22,250 nt of DNA from JAPUME01 sp964605715 (GTDB lineage Bacteria; Acidobacteriota; Terriglobia; UBA7540; JAPUME01): the NCBI GenBank assembly GCA_964605715.1, contig CAZSDV010000037.1, positions 1 to 22,250 on the forward strand, given 5' to 3'. Below are positions 8,478-15,667 of this stretch, in pieces. Under the pieces are notes generated by a model. That model searched no databases and was not told the origin of the DNA. It saw only the letters and a program-made list of their open reading frames with translations. How positions within the stretch are numbered: position 1 is the first letter of the stretch; each line of letters starts with the position of its first letter. Made by a program: the position numbers and the translations under genes.

Positions 8478-8733
8478 TTTTTTATTCGCTCAAGAACTGC
8501 ACCTCGCGACTCCCACAGGTTTCCGAATCCCCATGGCTAAGCTCTCAGTTAAAAATTAAAATCCTACTCTGAGACAACACGAGGGGGTGCTAACCAAGAG
8601 AAAAATCTTCGAAACCGACCTGACCTGAAATTAAATTTCTCTTTTTAGTCTACCTTCTCTATTCAGGTCCAGATTGTATTCGCTCAAAATGCCTTCTTTA
8701 GTCCACCCTGAAACCTTAAGGTAAGGAAGATAT

Positions 8734-9153
8734 TTAGTTTGAAGGAAGGGCTCTTCGAACGGCATCAAGGATTCCATTGATAAACTCAACCGACTCGCTT
8801 GTGGAAAATTCGCGCGCAAGCTCAAGGGCTTCATTGATAACAACTGCTGGAGGAGTATCACGAGTATAAACCAGCTCATATACAGCAAGGCGCAGTAGAT
8901 TGCGATCGACAGCTGCCATACGCTCCAACCTCCAATTTTCAGCGTGCTGCCGAAGTAGCGGGTCAATTATTTTAAGCTCTCCCAGTGTTTCCTTGAAAAG
9001 AGTGCGAGAAAACTCTTCCTGCTCGGGCTTGAATTTTCCGTTCTGGAAATAGGTGGTCAGTACGTGCTCGGGGCTGTGTTTCCCAATCTCACACTGAAAG
9101 AGCATTTGAAGTGCCATCTGCCGAGCCTTGCGGCGTGAAGTAATTCGACTCAT
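8734..9153 (-). CDS. nusB: Transcription antitermination factor NusB
   Basis: NusB binds boxA RNA with NusE (S10) and supports antitermination on rRNA operons. The 139-residue length is typical. The N-terminus SRRKARQMALQMLFQCEIG is the family signature, and VDRNLLRLAVYELVYTRDTPPAVVINEALELAREFS matches the conserved C-terminal helices, ending in the usual FINGILDAV segment. The start is ATG 9151-9153 with no strong Shine-Dalgarno. It is downstream of a crotonase gene (77-base gap) and is probably the last gene of that - strand unit. Placement behind fatty-acid oxidation genes, rather than next to ribH as in many bacteria, is unusual but not exceptional. A 256-base convergent gap separates it from the phosphohexomutase and contains no convincing terminator. 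Confidence 0.93.
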   Translation of the reverse strand: MSRITSRRKARQMALQMLFQCEIGKHSPEHVLTTYFQNGKFKPEQEEFSRTLFKETLGELKIIDPLLRQHAENWRLERMAAVDRNLLRLAVYELVYTRDTPPAVVINEALELAREFSTSESVEFINGILDAVRRALPSN

Positions 9154-9230
9154 TGTTAAACCGTATTTGAGAGCTTGGTCTCTGAGGGTCTCTGACCTTA
9201 GATTGCTGAAAAGGCGTTCTTCTTTCTTTA

Positions 9231-10013
9231 TTATTTTCCCTGAAACCTTGCAGGACGTTTCTCGAGAAAAGCACGTGTACCTTCCTCCATATCCTCGCTA
9301 GCACAACATTGACCGAAAAGAGAAGCTTCCAGGAGCGCCCTCTGTTTCCAAGACATATCTATTCCTTTGTTCACTGCTTCCATAATGTATCGTACCGCCA
9401 AAGGTGCGCTTGAAACAATTTTTCCAGCTAAGATCTGGGCTGCGGAAAGCAGCTCTTCAGACGGAACGACTTTGTTAACTAGGCCGACACGAAGAGCTTC
9501 ATCAGCGCAGACAGGTTCCCCAGTGAGAATCATCTCCAATGCTCTGCCCTTTCCCACAAGGTTTGGGAGGCGATATGTACCCCCATAGCCCGGTATCAGA
9601 CCTGCCTTAGCTTCCGGAAAACCGAAACGCGCATTTTTTGAGGCGATTCGTAAAGTACAGGCCATGGCAAGCTCACAACCACCACCCAAAGCCACCCCGT
9701 TCACCGCAGCAATAACTGGCTTTCCAAGGTTTTCGATAAAATCTAAAACCTCCTTTCCTTCTTGTGAGAGGAGTTGTCCTCCTGCAGAATCCAGAAGTCT
9801 CAACTCATTGATATCCGCACCTGCAGAAAAAACTTTTTCACCGTTGCCGGTTAAGATAGCAACTCTTAAATCGGAATCTTTCTGGACAGCTTGGAACGCG
9901 TGATGGATATCCTGCATTGTTTTAGTGCTGAGAATATTTTGCTCAAGGGGACGATGGATCGTTATTACTACTGTATCGCCATTCTTATTAAATAGGATAT
10001 TTTCGTATTTCAT
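9231..10013 (-). CDS. Enoyl-CoA hydratase/isomerase family (crotonase) protein
   Basis: This is a 260-residue crotonase-fold enzyme that probably adds water to trans-2-enoyl-CoA to give 3-hydroxyacyl-CoA. The oxyanion-hole segments FSAGADINEL (62-71) and NGVALGGGCELAMAC are present, as are both catalytic glutamates expected of true hydratases: Glu114 in GGGCELAMAC and Glu134 in FPEAKAGLIPGYGGT. The C-terminal FLEKRPARFQGK ending is typical. ATG 10011-10013 has AGGG six bases upstream. It starts 41 bases after the 3-hydroxyacyl-CoA dehydrogenase, which performs the next reaction on its product, so the two are likely co-transcribed. Exact acyl chain length is not determinable. Confidence 0.9.
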   Translation of the reverse strand: MKYENILFNKNGDTVVITIHRPLEQNILSTKTMQDIHHAFQAVQKDSDLRVAILTGNGEKVFSAGADINELRLLDSAGGQLLSQEGKEVLDFIENLGKPVIAAVNGVALGGGCELAMACTLRIASKNARFGFPEAKAGLIPGYGGTYRLPNLVGKGRALEMILTGEPVCADEALRVGLVNKVVPSEELLSAAQILAGKIVSSAPLAVRYIMEAVNKGIDMSWKQRALLEASLFGQCCASEDMEEGTRAFLEKRPARFQGK

Positions 10014-10054
10014 AAGTTACCCTGACGAACATTCTGGTTAAAATCGTCCAGGCT

Positions 10055-10945
10055 CTACTCGTCAAAAAGCTCCATTGGCTCTGGTGAAGCCGGATCCGAG
10101 TAGTCATAAAATCCCTTTCCACTCTTACGACCATACATCCCAGCCATTACGATCCGCTTCAAGAGAGGAGGCGGAGCAAACCGTTCCTCTTGATATTTGT
10201 CATAGAGAATGTTCGCAATGTAAAAACATGTATCGTTTCCGATATAGTCCATCAATGTAAAAGGTCCCATCGGGTGACTACACCCCAGCCGCATGGCTGT
10301 ATCTAGTTCCTTGGTGGAGCCCAACCTCTCTTCCAGCACCCGGACCGCATCCATCAGATATGGGATTAGTAAACGATTCACAATAAAACCTGGGCGGTCA
10401 AAAGTAACAATAGGTGTCTTCCCGATCTTGGTAACAAAATCAACTATACACTCTACAACTGCTGTTTCAGTTATCCTAGTCTTTACCACTTCGACAAGAG
10501 GGATAACGGGCACAGGGTTAAAAAAGTGCATCCCCAGAAAGCGAGGACCACGCTTTGTGGCGCTGATCATTTCTGTTATGCAAAGAGACGATGTATTACT
10601 GACAAAAATGGCATCTGTTTTTGCTATAGATTCAAGCTTCTGAAAAATTTTCTTTTTTTCATCAAGATTCTCAGTAATCGCTTCGATAATCAAATCGCAC
10701 TCAGAGAATTCTTCCAACTTTAATGTTCCTCTAAGCCGAGATTGAGCCCGCTCTTTTTTCTCTGGCGTCACCAGTCTTTTTTTTACTAGCCGGCTAAGCG
10801 AATTTTCAACTCTTGCCAACCCTTTTTTTAGTTCCTTTTGAGAAATTTCCTGGGAAAGGGTAGAAAATCCACCGACTGCGCATACTTGCGCAATCCCGGA
10901 ACCCATTTGCCCACATCCAACAACACCAACTTTCTGAATTTTCAA
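10055..10945 (-). CDS. 3-hydroxyacyl-CoA (3-hydroxybutyryl-CoA) dehydrogenase
   Basis: This enzyme oxidises 3-hydroxyacyl-CoA to 3-oxoacyl-CoA with NAD+, or the reverse. It has 296 residues, the size of the stand-alone single-domain-pair enzymes rather than the fused FadB type. The Rossmann loop GVVGCGQMGSGIAQ is at 7-20, with an acidic residue (Glu33) at the end of the second strand that fits NAD(H). IIEAITENLDEKK and VSNTSSL follow. The catalytic His140 and Glu152 are in GMHFFNPVPVIPLVEVV. The C-terminal domain has DRPGFIVNRLL and HPMGPFTLMDYIG. The start is TTG 10943-10945, backed by AAGGAG six bases upstream. It is the first gene of a likely three-gene - strand unit. No thiolase or acyl-CoA dehydrogenase is in the window. 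Confidence 0.92.
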   Translation of the reverse strand: MKIQKVGVVGCGQMGSGIAQVCAVGGFSTLSQEISQKELKKGLARVENSLSRLVKKRLVTPEKKERAQSRLRGTLKLEEFSECDLIIEAITENLDEKKKIFQKLESIAKTDAIFVSNTSSLCITEMISATKRGPRFLGMHFFNPVPVIPLVEVVKTRITETAVVECIVDFVTKIGKTPIVTFDRPGFIVNRLLIPYLMDAVRVLEERLGSTKELDTAMRLGCSHPMGPFTLMDYIGNDTCFYIANILYDKYQEERFAPPPLLKRIVMAGMYGRKSGKGFYDYSDPASPEPMELFDE

Positions 10946-10951
10946 CTTCCT

Positions 10952-10957
10952 CTCCTT
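10952..10957 (-). promoter_or_regulatory. Shine-Dalgarno AAGGAG supporting a TTG start for the hydroxyacyl-CoA dehydrogenase
   Basis: On the - strand, AAGGAG lies six bases before TTG 10943-10945. The glycine loop begins only eight residues later, so no ATG further in could be the start. This is one of the better-supported TTG starts in the window. Confidence 0.7.
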
Positions 10958-11225
10958 AAAGATAGTTCAATGACATATTCGTCAAAAACCTGCCCCATTG
11001 TCCTTGGGTCAACTTTTCAAAATATAAAGCGAAAAACTTTCTTGAGTAGACAAAAATACTCTCGCATCAAGCTTACCTTAGGATTACGAGAAAAGCAGGA
11101 TGAAAGAAAAAGAAAGCTAGGCAATTTACCATGGAACCCAAAATTAAAATTCCCCTTGAACCACATTTCTTAAACTCTAACCATATGTCTTGCAAGTACT
11201 GTTTATGAATTCCTCAATGCCGCTT

Positions 11226-11432
11226 CTATCCAATAAAAACAAACTGTTTTAAATTTCTTATCAGATCAGCCATGAAGGAGTTTACAGCTACATAAAATTC
11301 GACTGGAATCTTCCGGCGGTCAATGTTGCTAAAATTGACAGTCTGAGGCCCTTCTGTTAACTTCTCATAGGCCTTGCTCACAGAAAAAAGGCCTCTGCTT
11401 CTCCTAAAAGGATGTGGTTTTTCTTCGGGCAT
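11226..11432 (-). CDS. Possible small protein of unknown function (68 aa), divergent from lepA
   Basis: This 68-residue frame starts at ATG 11430-11432 with AAGGG just upstream and ends at TAA 11226-11228. The start lies only 17 bases from that of lepA on the other strand. The product would be basic, with a charged first half (MPEEKPHPFRRSRG) and a more ordinary second half (RRKIPVEFYVAVNSFMADLIRNLKQF) that could form an amphipathic helix. I do not recognise it. It has a plausible ribosome-binding site and fills otherwise empty DNA, but it would leave almost no room for a lepA promoter outside its coding sequence. It may be a chance frame. Confidence 0.3.
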   Translation of the reverse strand: MPEEKPHPFRRSRGLFSVSKAYEKLTEGPQTVNFSNIDRRKIPVEFYVAVNSFMADLIRNLKQFVFIG

Positions 11433-11449
11433 GGTGCCCTTGAGATTTC

Positions 11450-13252
11450 ATGATTCCACCTCACCTCATTCGTAACTTCTGCATTGTAGCCCATATTGAC
11501 CATGGAAAGTCTACGCTGGCGGACCGTCTACTGGAGCTGACAGGAGCCCTTCCAGAAAGAGAAATGGCGGAGCAGGTCTTAGATTCCATGGATCTCGAAC
11601 GCGAGCGGGGCATAACAATTAAAGCCCACTCCGTGCGTCTGCTCTATGAGGCATTGGATGGAAACTGTTACCAGTTAAATTTGATCGACACCCCGGGCCA
11701 TGTTGATTTCTCCTACGAGGTATCCCGCAGCCTCGCCGCCTGCGAAGGAGCACTAGTAGTAGTGGATGCCTCGCAGGGCGTAGAGGCACAAACCCTTGCC
11801 AATGCTTACTTGGCGGAAAAAAACAACCTTACTGTCATCCCGGTAATCAACAAGATTGATCTTCCAGGAGCTGAGGTTGAGCGTACCCGCGAACAAATTG
11901 AACATGCCTTGGCCATTGATGGGTCCGATGCCCTGCTGGTCAGTGCTAAACGAGGCACGGGCATTCCGGAGGTGCTTGAAGCAGTAGTCAAAAGAATTCC
12001 ACCACCCGTTGGGTCTCCTAAGGATCCCCTTAAAGCCCTGATTTGTGACTCCTGGTTCGATCCATATCGAGGAGCAATCATTGCAATACGCGTCAAGGAA
12101 GGAACGATTCGGGTTGGGCAGACAATTCGTTTTTGGTCAAATTCTCAAGATTACCCTGTAGAGGAGCTGGGCATTCGTACTCCAAAACACCTACAAGTAG
12201 ACTCTCTCTATCCCGGCGAAGTAGGTTATTTAATTGCTGGGATAAAACGGATTGCTGATACCAAGATTGGCGACACAATTACTGACGCGGCTTTACCCGC
12301 TTCCAAGCCTTTGGCCGGATTCGAGGAAATCAAACCGATGGTCTTCGCAGGTTTCTTTCCTATTGAGTCAAGTCAATACGAAATGCTCCGTGAAGCTTTG
12401 GAGAAATTACAACTAAACGATTCATCCTTCTTTTTTGACCCGGAAACTTCTGCAGCCCTAGGTTTCGGTTTTCGCTGTGGCTTCCTGGGGTTACTACACC
12501 GGGAAATAATCCAGGAGCGACTTGAGCGCGAATTCGGCCTGAGCCTAATCACCACCGCCCCCGGGGTACGCTATCGTATTCAATCTCCTAACGGTAAGGT
12601 CTGGGAGGTTGAAAATCCCGCCAATTACCCCCCAGGGCAAGAAATAAAACAAGTGGAAGAACCAATGCTGTCTTCCTTAATTCTAACTCCGGTGGAATAT
12701 TTGGGGCCCATTCTAAAGTTGGTGGAAGAGAGGCGCGGGACCCAAAAAGGATTCGAGTATCTGTCCACCAAGCGAGCTTTGCTCACCTACGAGCTTCCCT
12801 TGAATGAGATTGTTATGGACTTCCATGATCGCTTAAAATCTATCTCGCGTGGCTACGCGTCTTTTGACTACCAGCTTTTAGGTTATCAGCCTTCTAACCT
12901 AGTGAAAGTTGATCTTCTTGTAGCCGGAGAACCGGTAGATGCCTTGTCATTTATATCTCACCGAGATAACGCTTTCTATAGAGGGCGGACATTATGCGAG
13001 AAAATGCGAAAGCTAATTCCCCGTCAGATGTTCGAAGTCGCCATTCAAGCTTCTATTGGTAGCCGAATTATCGCCCGGGAAAGCGTGGCTCCTTTGCGAA
13101 AGAATGTGCTAGCCAAATGCTATGGCGGGGATGTATCTCGAAAACGAAAGTTGCTTGAAAAGCAGAGAGAAGGCAAGAGGAGGATGAAGCGGGTAGGGCG
13201 GGTAGATATTCCTCAAGAAGCTTTTTTGGCCGTCCTTAAGCTGGATGAGTAA
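11450..13252 (+). CDS. lepA: Elongation factor 4 (ribosomal back-translocase LepA)
   Basis: LepA is a ribosome-associated GTPase related to EF-G that acts on stalled or incorrectly assembled ribosomes, especially under stress. At 600 residues it has the normal family length. The GTPase motifs are intact: G1 AHIDHGKST (14-22), G2 RERGITIK (51-58), G3 DTPGH (80-84) and G4 NKID (134-137). RCGFLGLLHREIIQERLEREF and the YLGPILKLVEERRG segment are typical of the EF-G-like domains. The C-terminal SIGSRIIARESV...KCYGGDVSRKRKLLEKQREGK is the LepA-specific tail that inserts at the peptidyl-transferase centre. ATG 11450 has only a weak TGAG upstream. It stands alone on +, convergent with mqnC. Confidence 0.97.
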   Translation: MIPPHLIRNFCIVAHIDHGKSTLADRLLELTGALPEREMAEQVLDSMDLERERGITIKAHSVRLLYEALDGNCYQLNLIDTPGHVDFSYEVSRSLAACEGALVVVDASQGVEAQTLANAYLAEKNNLTVIPVINKIDLPGAEVERTREQIEHALAIDGSDALLVSAKRGTGIPEVLEAVVKRIPPPVGSPKDPLKALICDSWFDPYRGAIIAIRVKEGTIRVGQTIRFWSNSQDYPVEELGIRTPKHLQVDSLYPGEVGYLIAGIKRIADTKIGDTITDAALPASKPLAGFEEIKPMVFAGFFPIESSQYEMLREALEKLQLNDSSFFFDPETSAALGFGFRCGFLGLLHREIIQERLEREFGLSLITTAPGVRYRIQSPNGKVWEVENPANYPPGQEIKQVEEPMLSSLILTPVEYLGPILKLVEERRGTQKGFEYLSTKRALLTYELPLNEIVMDFHDRLKSISRGYASFDYQLLGYQPSNLVKVDLLVAGEPVDALSFISHRDNAFYRGRTLCEKMRKLIPRQMFEVAIQASIGSRIIARESVAPLRKNVLAKCYGGDVSRKRKLLEKQREGKRRMKRVGRVDIPQEAFLAVLKLDE

Positions 13253-13422
13253 CCCCTTTCCTCAGTAGAAATGTCGTGACAATGATCGAAACCCAAACCG
13301 GTTGTGCGTTACCCTGCTAATTGTTTGAAAATACTGATTTTCCTTTTCTGTTTAATATGGCTACACTCCAGAGGAACACAGCTATCTGCCATAACAAACT
13401 TCCCGAACGACCCAATAGGCTT

Positions 13423-14541
13423 CTAGCTGGTAGTCCAGACGGTGAGCTCGGAGCTGCTAGGGGGAATCAAGCCATCAATAGAATGTTCATGAGCATCCTC
13501 TTTCTCATCCATGAAGTAGGTCCGGTAAAGAGTGTCTCGCTTTACGGGGCGAAAACCAGCATCGCGAATTATTCGCCGCAGATCACCTTCTGAAGCAGTG
13601 CGACTCACCCCAGCTGCACGAACAACATTTTCCTCAATTAGCACACTGCCAACATCGTTCCCCCCAAAACGAAGCCCCACCTGCATGATCTTTGGACCTG
13701 GAGTCAGCCACGAGGCCTGGATATTCAATACGTTGTCCAAGTAGATCCGGCTAATAGCTAACGTCTTAAGGTAATCAACAGCTGTAGCCTGCTCTTTTAC
13801 TGTATGGCCCAGGGGAGTGTTCGGAGGCTGAAATGCCCAGGGGATAAACGCGGTGAACCCACCAGTTTCCTCTTGGAGTTGGCGGATTGCCTCAAGATGG
13901 TTCACTCGGTGTTGAGAAGTTTCACCACAACCAAACATCATCGTGGCCGTCGTACGCATACCGAGTTTATGAGCATTGCGGTGGACCGACAACCATTGCT
14001 CTGATGTACATTTTAATCGAGCGATCCGATGGCGGACTTCATCGTCGAGAATCTCTGCGCCACCACCAGGAATCGAAGCTAATCCTGAATCTCGCAGTCG
14101 AAGAAGAGTTTCAGATAGCGTCAAACCAGAAATTTCAGAAATATTCAAAATTTCAGGGGCAGAAAAGCAGTGAAGGTGAACTTGTGGGAAGCGATCGTGG
14201 ATGCTCTGAAGGAGGTTTTCATAGTAATCAATCTTAAGCTCTGAATGGAGGCCTCCTTGCAAGAGAATTCCCGTCCCACCAAGCGAAATCATCTCTTCAA
14301 TTTTTTGAAAAATAGTACCCAAGGAAAGTACATATCCTTCCTTCGATCCCATCGGTCGGTAAAATGCACAGAAAGAGCAATACTCAGTGCAAAAATTTGT
14401 ATAGTTAATATTCCGGTCCACTATATAGGTAATTGCTTCTCCTGGGTGGAGTCGCCTTCGCAGGGCATCGGCCTCAGAAGCAATACCTACAAGGTCATCA
14501 GAAGTAAACATTGCAAGCGCTTGTTCAGGTGAAGTTTTCAT
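13423..14541 (-). CDS. mqnC: Cyclic dehypoxanthinyl futalosine synthase (radical SAM)
   Basis: MqnC is a radical S-adenosylmethionine enzyme that cyclises dehypoxanthine futalosine, a middle step of the futalosine route to menaquinone. The 372-residue sequence carries the [4Fe-4S] cysteine triad CTEYCSFC (Cys51, Cys55, Cys58) after the typical NINYTNF. ILLQGGLHSELKIDYYENLL, FSAPEI, GLASIPGGGAEILDDEVR and TTATMMFGCGETSQHRVNHL match conserved MqnC/MqnE/CofH-type segments. The GGG-AEIL region and overall length favour MqnC over MqnE. ATG 14539-14541 starts 44 bases after mqnA, so the two probably form an operon. MqnB, MqnD and MqnE are not in the window. Confidence 0.92.
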   Translation of the reverse strand: MKTSPEQALAMFTSDDLVGIASEADALRRRLHPGEAITYIVDRNINYTNFCTEYCSFCAFYRPMGSKEGYVLSLGTIFQKIEEMISLGGTGILLQGGLHSELKIDYYENLLQSIHDRFPQVHLHCFSAPEILNISEISGLTLSETLLRLRDSGLASIPGGGAEILDDEVRHRIARLKCTSEQWLSVHRNAHKLGMRTTATMMFGCGETSQHRVNHLEAIRQLQEETGGFTAFIPWAFQPPNTPLGHTVKEQATAVDYLKTLAISRIYLDNVLNIQASWLTPGPKIMQVGLRFGGNDVGSVLIEENVVRAAGVSRTASEGDLRRIIRDAGFRPVKRDTLYRTYFMDEKEDAHEHSIDGLIPPSSSELTVWTTS

Positions 14542-14585
14542 AATCTTGAAGTGGGTCCTCTAAACAACCCATTAAATTTCTTTCC

Positions 14586-15404
14586 CTATACAAATGTCAA
14601 CTCTATCCGTCTGGGAATGGCCTCTACTTCTTCTGCCAACTGATAGAAAAGTTGCAAACCACGGCAATTTTCTTCATCCAGCGAGTAGTCTAAGTTTACA
14701 CCTAGGTAATCACGTAAAACCCCTGGTTTAATAGGAATCTTCGATGCCTCCTGGTTAACAATATCATCAAGGTGGGACAACCCAAATTTCTTAGAGGAAT
14801 CGAATACCTCTTTATACCCAGATAGATCCCCTTTTCTCCGCCCTGCCCAAAAAGCAAAGACAAATGGAAGTCCAGTGAATCTTTTCCACTCAACCCCCAA
14901 ATCATAGATTTCAGCACAATCTCCTTCGAATATCAATGCTGGGTCACCGACAATCAGCGCCGCATCTGCCTTCTCAAGCATCTCAATTGGGTCAGGGGGG
15001 GAAGGAAAAAAATTAACCTTTTTGCAATAGAATTTTTCCAGCAATATCTTTAATAGAACTACCGAGGTTCGCGATGAGCTGTCCAGGGCAATTTTCTGAA
15101 CCTGCTCGATTGGCTTACGGCTAAGCAGCAATACGCTGCGGGCAGCTCCTTTAGAGGAAATCGAGATTCCAGGAAAGATTGAAAGTCCTTCTATTCGTTG
15201 GTACTCGATTGAAGGAATCAAACCGATGTCGGCTTCTTCTTTGCGCAACGCCTCAGCACAAGCAGAGGGGGTGGTAAAGGAAAGATCAAGCACTCCTCTT
15301 TCTTTTCCTTGAAGCATCCCCCAAACGAGCGGCAGGGTGTTCGAATACTTTACAGCAGAAACTCGGGGCTTGTTCATTGTCGACCGTAAACTGCTTGATG
15401 GCAT
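14586..15404 (-). CDS. mqnA: Chorismate dehydratase of menaquinone biosynthesis
   Basis: MqnA dehydrates chorismate to 3-enolpyruvylbenzoate, the committing step of the futalosine menaquinone pathway. The 272-residue protein has the periplasmic-binding-protein-like fold shared by MqnA and MqnD. The early VSAVKYSNTLPLVWGML corresponds to the conserved Y.N..PL motif. EADIGLIPSIEYQRI, SSRTSVVLLKILL, ALIVGDPAL and LGVEWKRFTGLPFVFAFWAGR are recognisable family blocks. No signal peptide is present, consistent with cytoplasmic action. ATG 15404 is used because AGGT lies just upstream; an internal ATG nine codons in (15377, MNKPRVSAVKYSN) would also give a complete domain. It is the first gene of the mqnA-mqnC unit and diverges from the S9 peptidase across 263 bases. 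Confidence 0.92.
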   Translation of the reverse strand: MPSSSLRSTMNKPRVSAVKYSNTLPLVWGMLQGKERGVLDLSFTTPSACAEALRKEEADIGLIPSIEYQRIEGLSIFPGISISSKGAARSVLLLSRKPIEQVQKIALDSSSRTSVVLLKILLEKFYCKKVNFFPSPPDPIEMLEKADAALIVGDPALIFEGDCAEIYDLGVEWKRFTGLPFVFAFWAGRRKGDLSGYKEVFDSSKKFGLSHLDDIVNQEASKIPIKPGVLRDYLGVNLDYSLDEENCRGLQLFYQLAEEVEAIPRRIELTFV

Positions 15405-15612
15405 TGATTACCTGTTCAATTTTACTACACCGTTTGGTGTTCGCGCCAGTAGGTCATGGCAGGTTACAGGAACCCCTACCGCAGCCACACCACCAACTCT
15501 TCAAACTTAAAAACGTACTCAAAACAGCCCACTGGCTAAATTAAGTAGGCCCACAAAGCACATAATTTCCCAGCCCAGAGCTAGGGTACAATAGACAGGC
15601 TAAAATCAAGGG

Positions 15613-15638
15613 TTCTAGGAGCGCATATAATCCTAGAA
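15613..15638 (+). promoter_or_regulatory. Inverted repeat enclosing a consensus -10 box upstream of the S9 peptidase
   Basis: TTCTAGGA (15613-15620) and its exact complement TCCTAGAA (15631-15638) are separated by 10 bases. A perfect TATAAT sits at 15626-15631, inside and touching the right arm. A start of transcription near 15638 would leave a short leader with AAGGAGG at 15653-15659 before GTG 15668. No -35 box is seen at the right spacing. This could be a promoter with an operator over the -10, or a hairpin in a longer leader. Confidence 0.4.
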
Positions 15639-15667
15639 AAATTAGTTCATTCAAGGAGGAAGCTAAG

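Larger units (their letters stand above)
10946..11449. other. Divergent intergenic region between the beta-oxidation unit and lepA
   Basis: These 504 bases are visibly richer in A/T than the flanking genes and should hold promoters for both divergent units. On the - strand, TTGACC (rc of 11010-11015) and TTGACG (rc of about 10979-10984) resemble -35 boxes, but no well-spaced -10 box accompanies either, so no promoter is called. No hairpin, tandem repeat or tRNA was seen. The lepA-proximal 207 bases contain a small - strand ORF listed separately. Reading frames on + across this region begin inside the dehydrogenase gene and do not look like protein. Confidence 0.5.

Noticed and set aside
8622..8669. 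8-bp inverted repeat GACCTGAA / TTCAGGTC between the phosphohexomutase and nusB, as a terminator
   Set aside because: The loop is 32 bases, too long for an intrinsic terminator, and no T-tract follows the right arm.
10838..11173. 111-residue + strand frame crossing into the divergent intergenic region
   Set aside because: It starts inside the dehydrogenase gene on the opposite strand, and its composition follows the A/T-rich DNA rather than a protein.
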